Positions 7,772 through 16,021 of a stretch of 64,000 bases of DNA are shown here, one piece after another. Made by a program: the position numbers and the translations under genes. Numbering within the stretch: the stretch's first letter is position 1; every line of letters begins with the position of its first letter. The stretch lies in contig DATJFQ010000042.1 of NCBI GenBank assembly GCA_035495555.1, positions 153,234 through 217,233 on the forward strand. Direction: 5' to 3'. Source of the stretch: DATJFQ01 sp035495555. Lineage in GTDB: Bacteria > Acidobacteriota > Vicinamibacteria > Vicinamibacterales > 2-12-FULL-66-21. Under the pieces are notes generated by a model. That model was not told the origin of the DNA. It searched no databases and saw nothing but the letters and a program-made list of their open reading frames with translations.

Positions 7772-10177
7772 TCAGTTTGTCGCTTTCCCGTTCTTCCCGA
7801 CCCGCAGATTGTCCTCGAACAGCTTCAGGATGCGTCTGTACTCATCCGCCCAGCTCGTCTCGCGCTCGAAGCCATGGTTCTCGACGGGGTAGGGTGCGAA
7901 CTGCCAGTTCTCCTTCCGCAGTTCGATCAGTTTCTGCACGAGGCGCACGGAATCCTGGAACAGGACGTTCGTGTCAACCATGCCGTGGGCAATGAGCAGC
8001 GCACCCTTGAGCCCCTGCGCGAAATAAATCGGGGAGCTCTGGCGATATGCGTCGGGGTCGTCCTGCGGGACATTGAGGATGTCGGACGTGTACCCGTGGT
8101 TGTAGTGGGCCCAGTCGGTGACGGGCCGGAGCGCGGCCCCAGCCGCGAACACGTCAGGCGTCGTGAACATCGCCATCAGCGTGATGAACCCGCCGTAGCT
8201 GCCGCCGTACAAGCCGAGATGCTTCGGGTTCACCTGCTCCGCCGCGACGAGGAACTTCGCACCGTCGACGATGTCGTCGAGATCCTTCCCGCCCATGTGC
8301 CGGTAGATCGCCGTCCGCCAGTCGCGGCCGTAGCCGGCGCTCGCGCGATAGTCCATGTCGAGTACGACGTAGCCTCGCGATGCGAGCAGGTTGTTGAACA
8401 TGTACTCGCGGAAGTACGTCGACCAGTACTTGTGCGCGTTCTGCAGATACCCGGCCCCGTGGACGAAAAGAACGCCCGGGTGCGCCGGATCGCGCCGCGC
8501 GCCGATCATCTCGGGGGTATACAGCCGCGCGTACACTTCCGCGCCGTCGCGCGCCTTGACCGTGATGACCTTCGGATCGATCCAGTGAAACGCGCGCCAC
8601 TCATCGGTCGGGCTCGTCGTCAGTTGCTTCGCCGCAGCGCCCGGCGTATTCGGCATCAGGAACAATTCCGGCGGCTTCGTACTGTACGAGTAGATCAATC
8701 CAATCGTCGATCCGTCTGGCGACACGACGCCCTCGTTCGAGCCCGTCATCGACGTCACCTTCGTCCTCGCGCCGCCGCCGGCGGGCATCGTGTAGAGGTG
8801 CCGCTCCCCCGGATGCACCTCGCTCGTCGTCAGGTAGAACGTCTTGCCGTCGTTCGACAATTCGGCGTTCGACACTTCCCACTTTCCTGACGTCAACTGC
8901 TTCGCCTTCGGAGCGCTGCCGTCGAGATCCTCTGAGTAGAGGTGCATCCAGCCGTCGCGCTCCGACAGAAACCAGATGCGATGGGTGCCGGGGAAAAAAT
9001 TGACGCCGGACTGGCCGAAGCCGCCGCCCGCCTCGCGGATCCAGGCATTGTCGTGCAGGGTATCGATCACCCGCGTCTTCCCGGTCTCGGGATCGATCAC
9101 CACGTACCAGCGATCCTTATTGTCCGCGGAGCGTGCTCCCGCCACCGCGATGTGCCCATCGTCGGAGACGTCCGGCATCGACCAGCGGATCTCGCGTTCC
9201 GCCTTCGCTGGAGGTTTTTCACTCGTATCGGCTGGCTTTGCCGGCTCGTCGACGGCTGGAGCGAAGCTCGCGTCGGCCCACGCCGACTTGCCCGTCTTCA
9301 GATTCAGGATCGCGAGCAGGCGCCGCGCCTGCGTATCACCGACCGCCGTGCGGCCGTTGATGTCTTCTGTATAGCCCGTTTCGTTCACGTAGCTCGGCAC
9401 GACCGCGTTCCGCGCGCCCACCGGGCGTTCAGCGACAACGATGAACACGTGCGTCTCGTCCGGAGCGAGCATGAGATCGATGGCCGACTGCCGGTCCTGC
9501 AGATCGAACGACGGGAGCTTCCGCTTCTTCGCCTCCTCGTCCGCCTTCTGCTTCTTCTCTTTCTGCTCTTTCACGGCGTCGAGGAGCTTCTCCTCCTCCT
9601 GCCTGATGAACTTCTGGCTGTCGGACAGCCGGGGCTCGGGCTTTTTCGAGCCGACGTCGGTCAACTGCTCGATTTCGCCGCCGCGATCGAGCGCGATGAG
9701 GAACAGGTTGCCGTCGGCGACGTAGGTGACAGCGCGATCGTGCCGCGCCCATCGCGGACTGGACTCGCCGGCCGTCGTCCTGGTGAGCTGATGCCGATGC
9801 CCCTGCTCGTCGAAGAGCACGATGTCCCCGTGCTCGGAGGCGATGGCACGTTTGTGCGAGGCGTCCCAGACTGCGTTGGCAGGAAGGGCTTCGTCGCTGG
9901 CGTTACCCGAGAGCTTGACCGGCGCGCCGCCGTCGCGGCCGGCGACGTACGTCGAGGCTTCGTCCTCGCCAGGGCGGCGCCACTCGAAAAAGAGCTTCTG
10001 CGAGTCCGCCGACCAGCGGAGCGACGCTGGCGGGTAGCCGACGAGGTCCGGGCCGCGCATGATGCTGTCGACCGTGAGCGCAAACCCGGTCTTCGCGGGC
10101 TGCGCGTGGATGGGGCCTCCCCAGGAGGCAATGCCGACGATGAGAGCTGACGCAAGCAACAGGACGCGTTTCGACAT
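7772..10177 (-). CDS. Secreted S9 family prolyl oligopeptidase / dipeptidyl-peptidase-like serine peptidase
   Basis: The 801-residue protein has a signal peptide (MSKRVLLLASALIVGIASWG), a long N-terminal beta-propeller region with TolB/WD-like repeats, and a C-terminal alpha/beta hydrolase. The nucleophile Ser is in GLYGGSYGGF, the Asp in HGMVDTNV, and the His in PVENHGFERE. An unusual charged insertion of about 55 residues (EEEKLLDAVKEQKEKKQK and onward) interrupts the propeller and looks like a helical hairpin. The ATG at 10175-10177 is preferred because a -10 box sits nine bases upstream and the signal peptide begins there. Confidence 0.9.
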   Translation of the reverse strand: MSKRVLLLASALIVGIASWGGPIHAQPAKTGFALTVDSIMRGPDLVGYPPASLRWSADSQKLFFEWRRPGEDEASTYVAGRDGGAPVKLSGNASDEALPANAVWDASHKRAIASEHGDIVLFDEQGHRHQLTRTTAGESSPRWARHDRAVTYVADGNLFLIALDRGGEIEQLTDVGSKKPEPRLSDSQKFIRQEEEKLLDAVKEQKEKKQKADEEAKKRKLPSFDLQDRQSAIDLMLAPDETHVFIVVAERPVGARNAVVPSYVNETGYTEDINGRTAVGDTQARRLLAILNLKTGKSAWADASFAPAVDEPAKPADTSEKPPAKAEREIRWSMPDVSDDGHIAVAGARSADNKDRWYVVIDPETGKTRVIDTLHDNAWIREAGGGFGQSGVNFFPGTHRIWFLSERDGWMHLYSEDLDGSAPKAKQLTSGKWEVSNAELSNDGKTFYLTTSEVHPGERHLYTMPAGGGARTKVTSMTGSNEGVVSPDGSTIGLIYSYSTKPPELFLMPNTPGAAAKQLTTSPTDEWRAFHWIDPKVITVKARDGAEVYARLYTPEMIGARRDPAHPGVLFVHGAGYLQNAHKYWSTYFREYMFNNLLASRGYVVLDMDYRASAGYGRDWRTAIYRHMGGKDLDDIVDGAKFLVAAEQVNPKHLGLYGGSYGGFITLMAMFTTPDVFAAGAALRPVTDWAHYNHGYTSDILNVPQDDPDAYRQSSPIYFAQGLKGALLIAHGMVDTNVLFQDSVRLVQKLIELRKENWQFAPYPVENHGFERETSWADEYRRILKLFEDNLRVGKNGKATN

Positions 10178-10186
10178 ACGCGCGAA

Positions 10187-10192
10187 AGTATA
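10187..10192 (-). promoter_or_regulatory. -10 box TATACT nine bases before the S9 peptidase start
   Basis: TATACT read on the minus strand, then nine bases, then ATG, implies a leader of zero to three bases. It helps fix the peptidase start codon. No -35 match is evident. Confidence 0.5.
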
Positions 10193-10315
10193 CCGGCCGG
10201 CGCTCTCGCAGCGAACCAGTCGACCGTCCATGCCGTCATAAGCACACAGCTGCCCGGATCTTGCTATTCGTACAGCGTCCGCTTCGATTCATCCTGGACT
10301 TTGGAGACGATTGCA

Positions 10316-11959
10316 ATGCGTTTGGACCAGTATTTCCGGCCCTTTTGCACACGAGCGCGCGCGGTTGCGCTGACCCTGGCCCTGTTCGGATCCGGCATAG
10401 CGCTGTCCGCATTCGGACAGGTGCCGGCTCAGCCGCCGGCCGTCCCGACGGAGCAGTCGCCGCAGCCGGTCGTGCAGGGCACGCCGATCACCGCGGACGA
10501 TGCCGTACGGATGGCGCTCGAGAACAACCTCGGTGTGCAGGAGGAGCGACTGAATCCGCAGATCGCGAGCCTCGGTATCGCGCGCGCGGCCGGCGCATTC
10601 GCACCGCAGCTCGTCTCGTCGGTGCTGCGCAGCAACAGCGCGGCACCGCCGAGCGACTTCCTGTCGACCGCGGGCGTCAGCGGCGGCGGAGCGGCAGTCG
10701 TGACGAGCGGCAACTTTCAGACGCAGGCCGGCGTGCAGCAGGTCCTCCGCTGGACCGGCGCGAGCTACTCGTTGTCGTGGGATGGCTCACGGTCGACGAC
10801 CGACGCGCCCCGCACGGTCTTCAGCCCGGAGTTGGCCTCGCACCTGAATATCAACGCGACACAGCCGCTGCTTCGCAATTTCCGGATCGACGCGTTCCGC
10901 CAGCAGCTCCTCCTCAGCCGCGCGTCGTCCGATATCGCGGATCTGGGCCTGCAGCAGCGGATCACGCAGACGACGCGCAACGTGCGCGCGGCGTACTACT
11001 CGCTGACCGGCGCGATCGCGGGCCTCAACGTCGCGCAGCAGTCGCTCGATCTTGCCAGACAGCAGTTGAAACAGAACCAGACCCGCGTCGACGTCGGCAC
11101 GATGGCGCCCATCGACATCGTCGCCGCGGAAGCGGAAGTCGCAAGCAACGAGGAAGGCGTCATCGTCCAGCAGGCGGCGATTGAGACGGCTCAGGATCAG
11201 CTGCGGGCGCTCGTGATGAATCCGTCGCAGCCGGGGTTCTGGACTGCGCGCTTCACTCCCTCCGAGCAGCCGACGCTCTCGCCCGAGGGCATCGACGTCG
11301 AAGCTGCGGTGCGCAGCGCGCTGACGAACCGGACGGACCTGCTCCAGTTCAAGAAGCAGATGGACGAAACCGACATCAACCTGCGCTACGCCGCGAACCA
11401 GAAGCTGCCGGGCATCGATCTGCAGGCGCGCTACGGATTGCAGGGCATCGGCGGCACGCAATACGCGTATGACAATGCCGCCATCGCCAACGGCGCGGCG
11501 CCGGTTCCGTCGAGCAGCTCGGTGCGCCCGTTTGCGGACGTGCTCCGGGACGTGTTCGGCAACAACTTCAAGACGTGGACGGTGCAGTTGAACGTCTCGT
11601 ATCCGCTCGGCACCAGCGCGGCCGACGCCGCCTATGCGCAGGCGAAGCTGCAGAAGCAGCAGCAGGCGACGACGCTGACGGATCTGGAGATGCAGATCAC
11701 GACGCAGGTGCGCGAAGCCGGCCGGCAGGTCCAGACCAGCCTGCGCCGCGTGGAAGCAACCCGCAAGGCGCGGGAGCTGGCCGAGAAGCGCCTCGAGGCC
11801 GAGCAGAAGCGGTTCCAGGTCGGGTTGAACTCGACGTTCGAGCTGTTCCAGGCGCAGCGCGACCTCGCAGCCGCGCGCAACGCGGAACTGAACGCGACCA
11901 TCGCGTACAACCTGGCGCTGGTCGACTTCCAGGCCGTGCAGCACGCGCCCATTCGCTGA
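10316..11959 (+). CDS. TolC family outer membrane efflux protein
   Basis: The 547-residue protein has a signal peptide ending near SAFGQ and then two homologous alpha-helical/beta halves typical of TolC/OEP proteins. Visible are DDAVRMALENNLGVQEERL, DLARQQLKQNQTRVDVGTMAPIDI in the first half, and ELAEKRLEAEQKRFQVGLNSTFELFQAQRDLAAARNAEL in the second. It would form the outer-membrane channel of a tripartite export pump, but no membrane-fusion or pump gene is adjacent. Start ATG 10316 has GGAG at 10303-10306; an upstream TTG in frame is less likely. Confidence 0.92.
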   Translation: MRLDQYFRPFCTRARAVALTLALFGSGIALSAFGQVPAQPPAVPTEQSPQPVVQGTPITADDAVRMALENNLGVQEERLNPQIASLGIARAAGAFAPQLVSSVLRSNSAAPPSDFLSTAGVSGGGAAVVTSGNFQTQAGVQQVLRWTGASYSLSWDGSRSTTDAPRTVFSPELASHLNINATQPLLRNFRIDAFRQQLLLSRASSDIADLGLQQRITQTTRNVRAAYYSLTGAIAGLNVAQQSLDLARQQLKQNQTRVDVGTMAPIDIVAAEAEVASNEEGVIVQQAAIETAQDQLRALVMNPSQPGFWTARFTPSEQPTLSPEGIDVEAAVRSALTNRTDLLQFKKQMDETDINLRYAANQKLPGIDLQARYGLQGIGGTQYAYDNAAIANGAAPVPSSSSVRPFADVLRDVFGNNFKTWTVQLNVSYPLGTSAADAAYAQAKLQKQQQATTLTDLEMQITTQVREAGRQVQTSLRRVEATRKARELAEKRLEAEQKRFQVGLNSTFELFQAQRDLAAARNAELNATIAYNLALVDFQAVQHAPIR

Positions 11960-11986
11960 CGGCAATCCATCAATCATGAAATAAGT

Positions 11987-12014
11987 CTGCAATCCGCAAT
12001 CTGCAATCTGCAAT
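11987..12014. repeat. Tandem heptamer CTGCAAT, four units
   Basis: Units read CTGCAAT, CCGCAAT, CTGCAAT, CTGCAAT between the TolC gene and the next glycosyltransferase. The same heptamer recurs at 38703-38745, 27 kb away. Confidence 0.85.
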
Positions 12015-12040
12015 TCCAGCGGTCGCTGTATCCTTTCCTC

Positions 12041-12814
12041 GTGCGGAAGCTGACCGCAACGGTCATCACGCTCAACGAGGAAGCGAATATCGAGGCGGCG
12101 TTGCAGTCGCTGGCATGGGTCGACGAGATCGTGGTCGTCGACTGCGGCAGCACGGATGCGACCGTTGCGATCGCCCGGCGGCATGGCGCGCGGGTCGAGA
12201 CGCGTGCCTGGACGGGTTACAGCGCCCAGAAGAACTATGCCGCGTCGCTTGCGTCGAGCGACTGGATCCTGTCGATCGATGCCGACGAACGCGTGCCGCC
12301 GGATCTCTCGGCGGAGATTCGGGCGCTGCTGGAGCGCGGGCCCGAGAGGTCCGGATACCGCATTCCACGTGTGACCTGGTATCTCGGCCGATGGATCCGC
12401 GGCACCGACTGGTATCCCGATTACCAACTGCGCCTCTACGATCGGCGCGCGGGCGAATGGAACGGACGCCGCGTGCACGAGTCCGTCGCGTTACGCGGGA
12501 CGCCCGGGCGGCTTCACCACGATCTGCAGCACTACGCGTATCGCGATCTGTCGCACCATCTCGCGACGATTGATCGCTACACGTCGCTCGCCGCCGAGCA
12601 GTGGCAGACAGAGGGACGCCGCGTCTCGTTTGCCGGCCTGCTGTTCCATCCGGCGGGCGCGTTCCTGCGCAACTACCTCGTTCGACGCGGGTTCACCCAG
12701 GGAACGGCCGGCCTGATCGTCTCGATCCTGAACTCGTACTACGTCTTCCTGAAATTCGCCAAGCTGTACGAGCTGGCGCGGTCCTCCCACCCTGCGGCGT
12801 CCGCCGCGGTGTGA
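12041..12814 (+). CDS. Family 2 glycosyltransferase (WaaE/LPS-core type)
   Basis: The 257-residue protein has the GT-A fold start TATVITLNEEANIEAALQSL, the nucleotide-binding DCGSTDAT, and the metal-binding DADERVPPDL at about residue 85. Further motifs are GYSAQKNYA and WYPDYQLRLYDR, with a C-terminal hydrophobic segment. The pattern resembles WaaE/KdtX-like transferases that add sugars to lipid-linked cores. The start is GTG at 12041. Its stop directly precedes the ATG of the next glycosyltransferase, suggesting a two-gene envelope glycan unit. Confidence 0.87.
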   Translation: MRKLTATVITLNEEANIEAALQSLAWVDEIVVVDCGSTDATVAIARRHGARVETRAWTGYSAQKNYAASLASSDWILSIDADERVPPDLSAEIRALLERGPERSGYRIPRVTWYLGRWIRGTDWYPDYQLRLYDRRAGEWNGRRVHESVALRGTPGRLHHDLQHYAYRDLSHHLATIDRYTSLAAEQWQTEGRRVSFAGLLFHPAGAFLRNYLVRRGFTQGTAGLIVSILNSYYVFLKFAKLYELARSSHPAASAAV

Positions 12815-13903
12815 ATGTTCTCACTGCACGTCGACACCGCGCGGAGCTGGCGGGGCGGCCAGAACCAGGTGCTCCTGACCGTCCTCGGGCTGCGCGCGGC
12901 CGGGCATCGCGCGGCGCTCGTCGCACATCCCGCCGGCGAATTGCGGCGGCGCGCCGAGGAAGGGCTGGAGCTCTTCGCGATCGCGCCCCGCAGCGAGATG
13001 GATCTGTCGGCCGCGTGGAAGTTCTCGCGGCTCGTCAAACAGCTTCGTCCCGACGTTGTCCACGCGCACGATCCGCACGCGGTCGCCATGGCGGCGCTGG
13101 GCCTGTCGATGAGCACGGAGTCATCGAAACCACGGCTCGTCGCCTCCCGCCGTGTGGACTTTCATCTGAAGAGCCACGCGTTGTCGCGGTGGAAGTATCG
13201 CCAGGTGGAACGGTTCATCTGCGCCTCCGAGGCCATTCGCCAGATGCTCGTCGGCGATGGGGTTCCCGCTGCGCTGACGATCACGGTGCACGAAGGGATC
13301 GACGCGGAACACGTCGCGGCCGCGCCGGCGGCGGATCTCCACGGGGAGTTCTGGCTCCCGCATCACGCGCCCATTGTGGGGAACGTCGCCGCCCTCGTGC
13401 CGCACAAAGGTCAGCGGCACCTGATCGAAGCGGCAGCGCTCGTCGTCCGCGCCGTGCCGGACGCCCGGTTCGTCATCGCCGGCGAGGGAGAGCTTCGTCC
13501 ATCGCTCGAGCGGCTGATTAGGGAACGCCGCCTGGAGAAGCACGTGTTCCTCGCCGGGTTCCGGCCCGACGTGCTCTCGGTCCATAAAGCGTTCGACATC
13601 TTCGCGATGAGTTCGCTCACCGAGGGGCTTGGCACCTCGGTGCTCGACGCGATGGCGTGCGCGAAACCCGTTGTCGCCACAACGGCCGGCGGGATCCCCG
13701 AGGCCGTGGTAGACGCCGTCACGGGTCTGCTGGTCGCGCCCAGGGACGACGGCGCGATGGCGCGGGCGCTCGTGACGCTGCTCACAGACGAGAGTGCGCG
13801 TCAGCGGATGGGAGCGGCGGGGCTGCGGCGGGTGCGGGAGGAGTTCAGCGTTGAAAAAATGGTGAGGGAAACTCTGGGAGTGTACGAAGCTGTGCTCAGG
13901 TGA
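12815..13903 (+). CDS. Family 4 glycosyltransferase (GT-B fold)
   Basis: The 362-residue protein starts with SWRGGQNQVLLTVLGLRAAGHR, a glycine-rich acceptor domain. It has DVVHAHDPHA, then the donor domain with GNVAALVPHKGQRHLIEA, FVIAGEGELRPSLERL and the GT4 motif MSSLTEGLGTSVLDAMACAKPVVATTAGGIPE, containing the EGLGTSVLDAMA equivalent of the E-x7-E site. It probably adds a hexose to a surface glycan. The ATG begins immediately after the upstream TGA, so the pair is likely coupled. Confidence 0.87.
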   Translation: MFSLHVDTARSWRGGQNQVLLTVLGLRAAGHRAALVAHPAGELRRRAEEGLELFAIAPRSEMDLSAAWKFSRLVKQLRPDVVHAHDPHAVAMAALGLSMSTESSKPRLVASRRVDFHLKSHALSRWKYRQVERFICASEAIRQMLVGDGVPAALTITVHEGIDAEHVAAAPAADLHGEFWLPHHAPIVGNVAALVPHKGQRHLIEAAALVVRAVPDARFVIAGEGELRPSLERLIRERRLEKHVFLAGFRPDVLSVHKAFDIFAMSSLTEGLGTSVLDAMACAKPVVATTAGGIPEAVVDAVTGLLVAPRDDGAMARALVTLLTDESARQRMGAAGLRRVREEFSVEKMVRETLGVYEAVLR

Positions 13904-14013
13904 AGAGTGTCACCGACGCAACTTCACAATTTCCAACTTCTCAAGGCGTCAACTCCCAATCTATGTACTTTGCGTCGTTGGTCGTTTCGAGGTTGCGTAG
14001 TCGACAGGCGCGA

Positions 14014-14556
14014 TCAATTGGATAGCTTGAGCGCGATCAATCCAGGCTTGCAGCCCGAGTGGTCGCGCGGACAATCATCGAAGGTGACGGCTGCGCCGTT
14101 GCCCGAGAAGGTAATCCCGCGAGCGATGCGGCTGGACGGAAAACCGTCGGGATCGATCAGGCTGACGGCCCCGAGGTTCTGTCCCGATTGCGCATCGAAG
14201 ACGCGGAGCTGGTATCCGTTCACGACGAAAGCGACGCGTCGGCTGTCGGGCGTCCACGCGATTTGAGTGACCTCCTCGTCTCCCGTCAACGCTTCGACGG
14301 TTTTGGAGGAACCGCGGCCCGGATTGTTGCCGATCCTGAGCACCTGACAGCGCACCTCCGCGCAGCGGCCCTCGGTCACGTACGCCACGCGTTTGCCGTC
14401 CGGCGACACCGTCGTGAACAGCGTTCGCCGCGCCCCCATCATCCAGCCGGCGCTGAACGCGCAGACGGCGATTACGATGCCGACGAGCGCCGCCGCGACG
14501 AGGCGGCCGCCGCGCTGGCGCGCTGCCGCGGGCGGCAGATTCCCTTCAACGGGCAT
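14014..14556 (-). CDS. Hypothetical membrane-anchored protein with TolB/WD-like repeats
   Basis: The 180-residue protein is not recognised as a named family. One membrane helix (VAAALVGIVIAVCAFSAGWMM) lies near residue 30. A periplasmic part follows with repeat-like stretches TTVSPDGKRVAYVTEG and IAWTPDSRRVAFVVNG, characteristic of TolB-type propeller blades, but only two or three blades are present, so it cannot close a propeller alone. Four Cys sit in EVRCQVL, GRCAEV, DDCPRD and SGCKPG. It overlaps the end of the upstream gene by 85 bases in another frame. Start choice is uncertain. Confidence 0.6.
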   Translation of the reverse strand: MPVEGNLPPAAARQRGGRLVAAALVGIVIAVCAFSAGWMMGARRTLFTTVSPDGKRVAYVTEGRCAEVRCQVLRIGNNPGRGSSKTVEALTGDEEVTQIAWTPDSRRVAFVVNGYQLRVFDAQSGQNLGAVSLIDPDGFPSSRIARGITFSGNGAAVTFDDCPRDHSGCKPGLIALKLSN

Positions 14557-15377
14557 TGCGCATCCCCCTGTCTGCGGCCGAAGCCGCACGCGTTCATCAT
14601 ACCGACGTGACACAGCGAAAAATCGAAGCGCACCGGATCGCGCGCGTCGATCCGGCGCAGCGATGCGGTAATCTCCGCCGCCATCTTCCATCCCGGTGAC
14701 GTATACCGCGTCAGCCGCAGACACCGCCCGAGCCGGATGACGTGCGTATCGAGCGGCACGACGAGCCGCGCCGGGTCGACCCGCGTCCACACGCCCATGT
14801 CGATGGCGTCCCGCCGGACCATCCATCGCAGAAAGAGGTTCAGCCGCTTGCAGGCGCTTCCCGCGGAGGGCCGCGGAAAGAAGTAGCAGACGCCGGCCCG
14901 CTCCGGCACGCGGCCGTACGCCCGCGTCATATCGAGCGCGAGCGCACGGCGCGAAAAACTGTCGAGCGCCGCCGACAGATCCACACCCGACGGGTCATCG
15001 CCTTCGAGGAAGAAGGATTCGAGCGATCCCGATCGCTCGAGCATCTGCCGCAGAATCCAGAGGAGTGCCACGAGATCGAGCCCGCGCGTCCACCGGTGTA
15101 CCATCGCGCGCAGCTCAGGGTGCGCCGCCGATGGATCGAACGCGCGAACCGACGCGGCGGGATGGCGCCCGAGGATCGCGGTCAGCGTCTCGACCGAATT
15201 GAGCACGCTCGCCACGCGACCGAACGCGAGCGCGGACGCGCAGAACCCGATGATTTCCACGTCGGCCGGCTCGGAGTAGCGGCGCACGATCTGCACCGGA
15301 TCCGTCGCCGAATCCTCGCGGTTGTAGGCGTCGTACAGCCGGTCGAGGCGCGCTGCCAGCGCCGGGGCACGCGACAC
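14472..15377 (-). CDS. TIGR02757 / DUF2400 family protein
   Basis: The 301-residue protein is recognised by the family block SACKRLNLFLRWMVRRDAIDMGVW around residue 200 and by RLVVPLDTHVIRLG. These resemble helix-hairpin-helix DNA glycosylase folds. A C-terminal CHVGMMNACGFGRRQGDAQCPLKGIC provides four Cys that could bind an iron-sulfur cluster. Function is not established. The GTG start at 15375-15377 lies two bases after the stop of the phosphoribosyltransferase gene, with which it is probably co-transcribed. Confidence 0.82.
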   Translation of the reverse strand: MSRAPALAARLDRLYDAYNREDSATDPVQIVRRYSEPADVEIIGFCASALAFGRVASVLNSVETLTAILGRHPAASVRAFDPSAAHPELRAMVHRWTRGLDLVALLWILRQMLERSGSLESFFLEGDDPSGVDLSAALDSFSRRALALDMTRAYGRVPERAGVCYFFPRPSAGSACKRLNLFLRWMVRRDAIDMGVWTRVDPARLVVPLDTHVIRLGRCLRLTRYTSPGWKMAAEITASLRRIDARDPVRFDFSLCHVGMMNACGFGRRQGDAQCPLKGICRPRQRASAAAASSRRRSSAS

Positions 15378-15379
15378 GA

Positions 15380-16018
15380 TCAAAAGCTCGTGATCGCGTC
15401 GCCCGCTTTGCACATCGGGCAGTCGGATACCGGATAGTTCTCCGGCGCTTTGTAGTCGACGAGCGCGTAGTTCGGCGCGCCGGCATCCGCGACGGCTTCG
15501 AGCCGATCGCAGATTTCAACCGTCGCCAGCACCGTGCCGCCCGCATCGCGCACCAGCCGCGCGCACGTCTCGAACGTCTTCCCCGTATTCCGCACGTCGT
15601 CGGCGAGGAGCACCTGGCGGCCGGCCATCTGCCGCGCGTAGAAGTCGCGAAGGACGAAATCCTGATTGCCGCGCCGGGTGAACGGCGCGAAGCTGCACGG
15701 AGGATGCGTCAGCGCGCGCCGGCCGTCGAGCAGGCCAGCGATGGTATGGGAGAGCAGTGCGCCGCCCATCACTGGACCGGCCACGACCTCGGTCTGCTGC
15801 AGGAGATCGCCCGGCAGGGTGTCGAGCAGGTCCTGCGCGAGCCGCCAGATCGTCGAGGGATAGCGGAACAACTGGTGCGCGTTGAGGTACATCCGGCCAT
15901 GGAATCCGTTGCCGAAATCGAAGTGCCCGTTGCGCATGAGCACTTCGAATTCCTGCAACTGCGCGAGCGCCTGGCTCCGCAGTTCGTCGCGTCTGCTCGA
16001 TCCAATCGCGTCAGTCAT
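15380..16018 (-). CDS. Phosphoribosyltransferase, orotate phosphoribosyltransferase-like paralog
   Basis: The 212-residue PRPP-binding type I phosphoribosyltransferase has the loop VLLADDVRNTGKTFE at about residue 135 and GPVMGGALLSHTIAG. The C-terminal CPMCKAGDAITSF mirrors the CPMC tail of the pyrE gene at 5905. It sits three bases after pyrC in the pyrR-pyrB-pyrC operon, exactly where a pyrE would be expected, so it may be the operon's OPRT. A second role in base salvage is also possible. Confidence 0.75.
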   Translation of the reverse strand: MTDAIGSSRRDELRSQALAQLQEFEVLMRNGHFDFGNGFHGRMYLNAHQLFRYPSTIWRLAQDLLDTLPGDLLQQTEVVAGPVMGGALLSHTIAGLLDGRRALTHPPCSFAPFTRRGNQDFVLRDFYARQMAGRQVLLADDVRNTGKTFETCARLVRDAGGTVLATVEICDRLEAVADAGAPNYALVDYKAPENYPVSDCPMCKAGDAITSF

Positions 16019-16021
16019 CGC

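Noticed and set aside
13904..14013. Terminator or small RNA between the GT4 gene and the convergent hypothetical gene
   Set aside because: The stretch is AT-richer than its surroundings and has loosely repeated AACTTC-type words, but I see no stable stem or T run.
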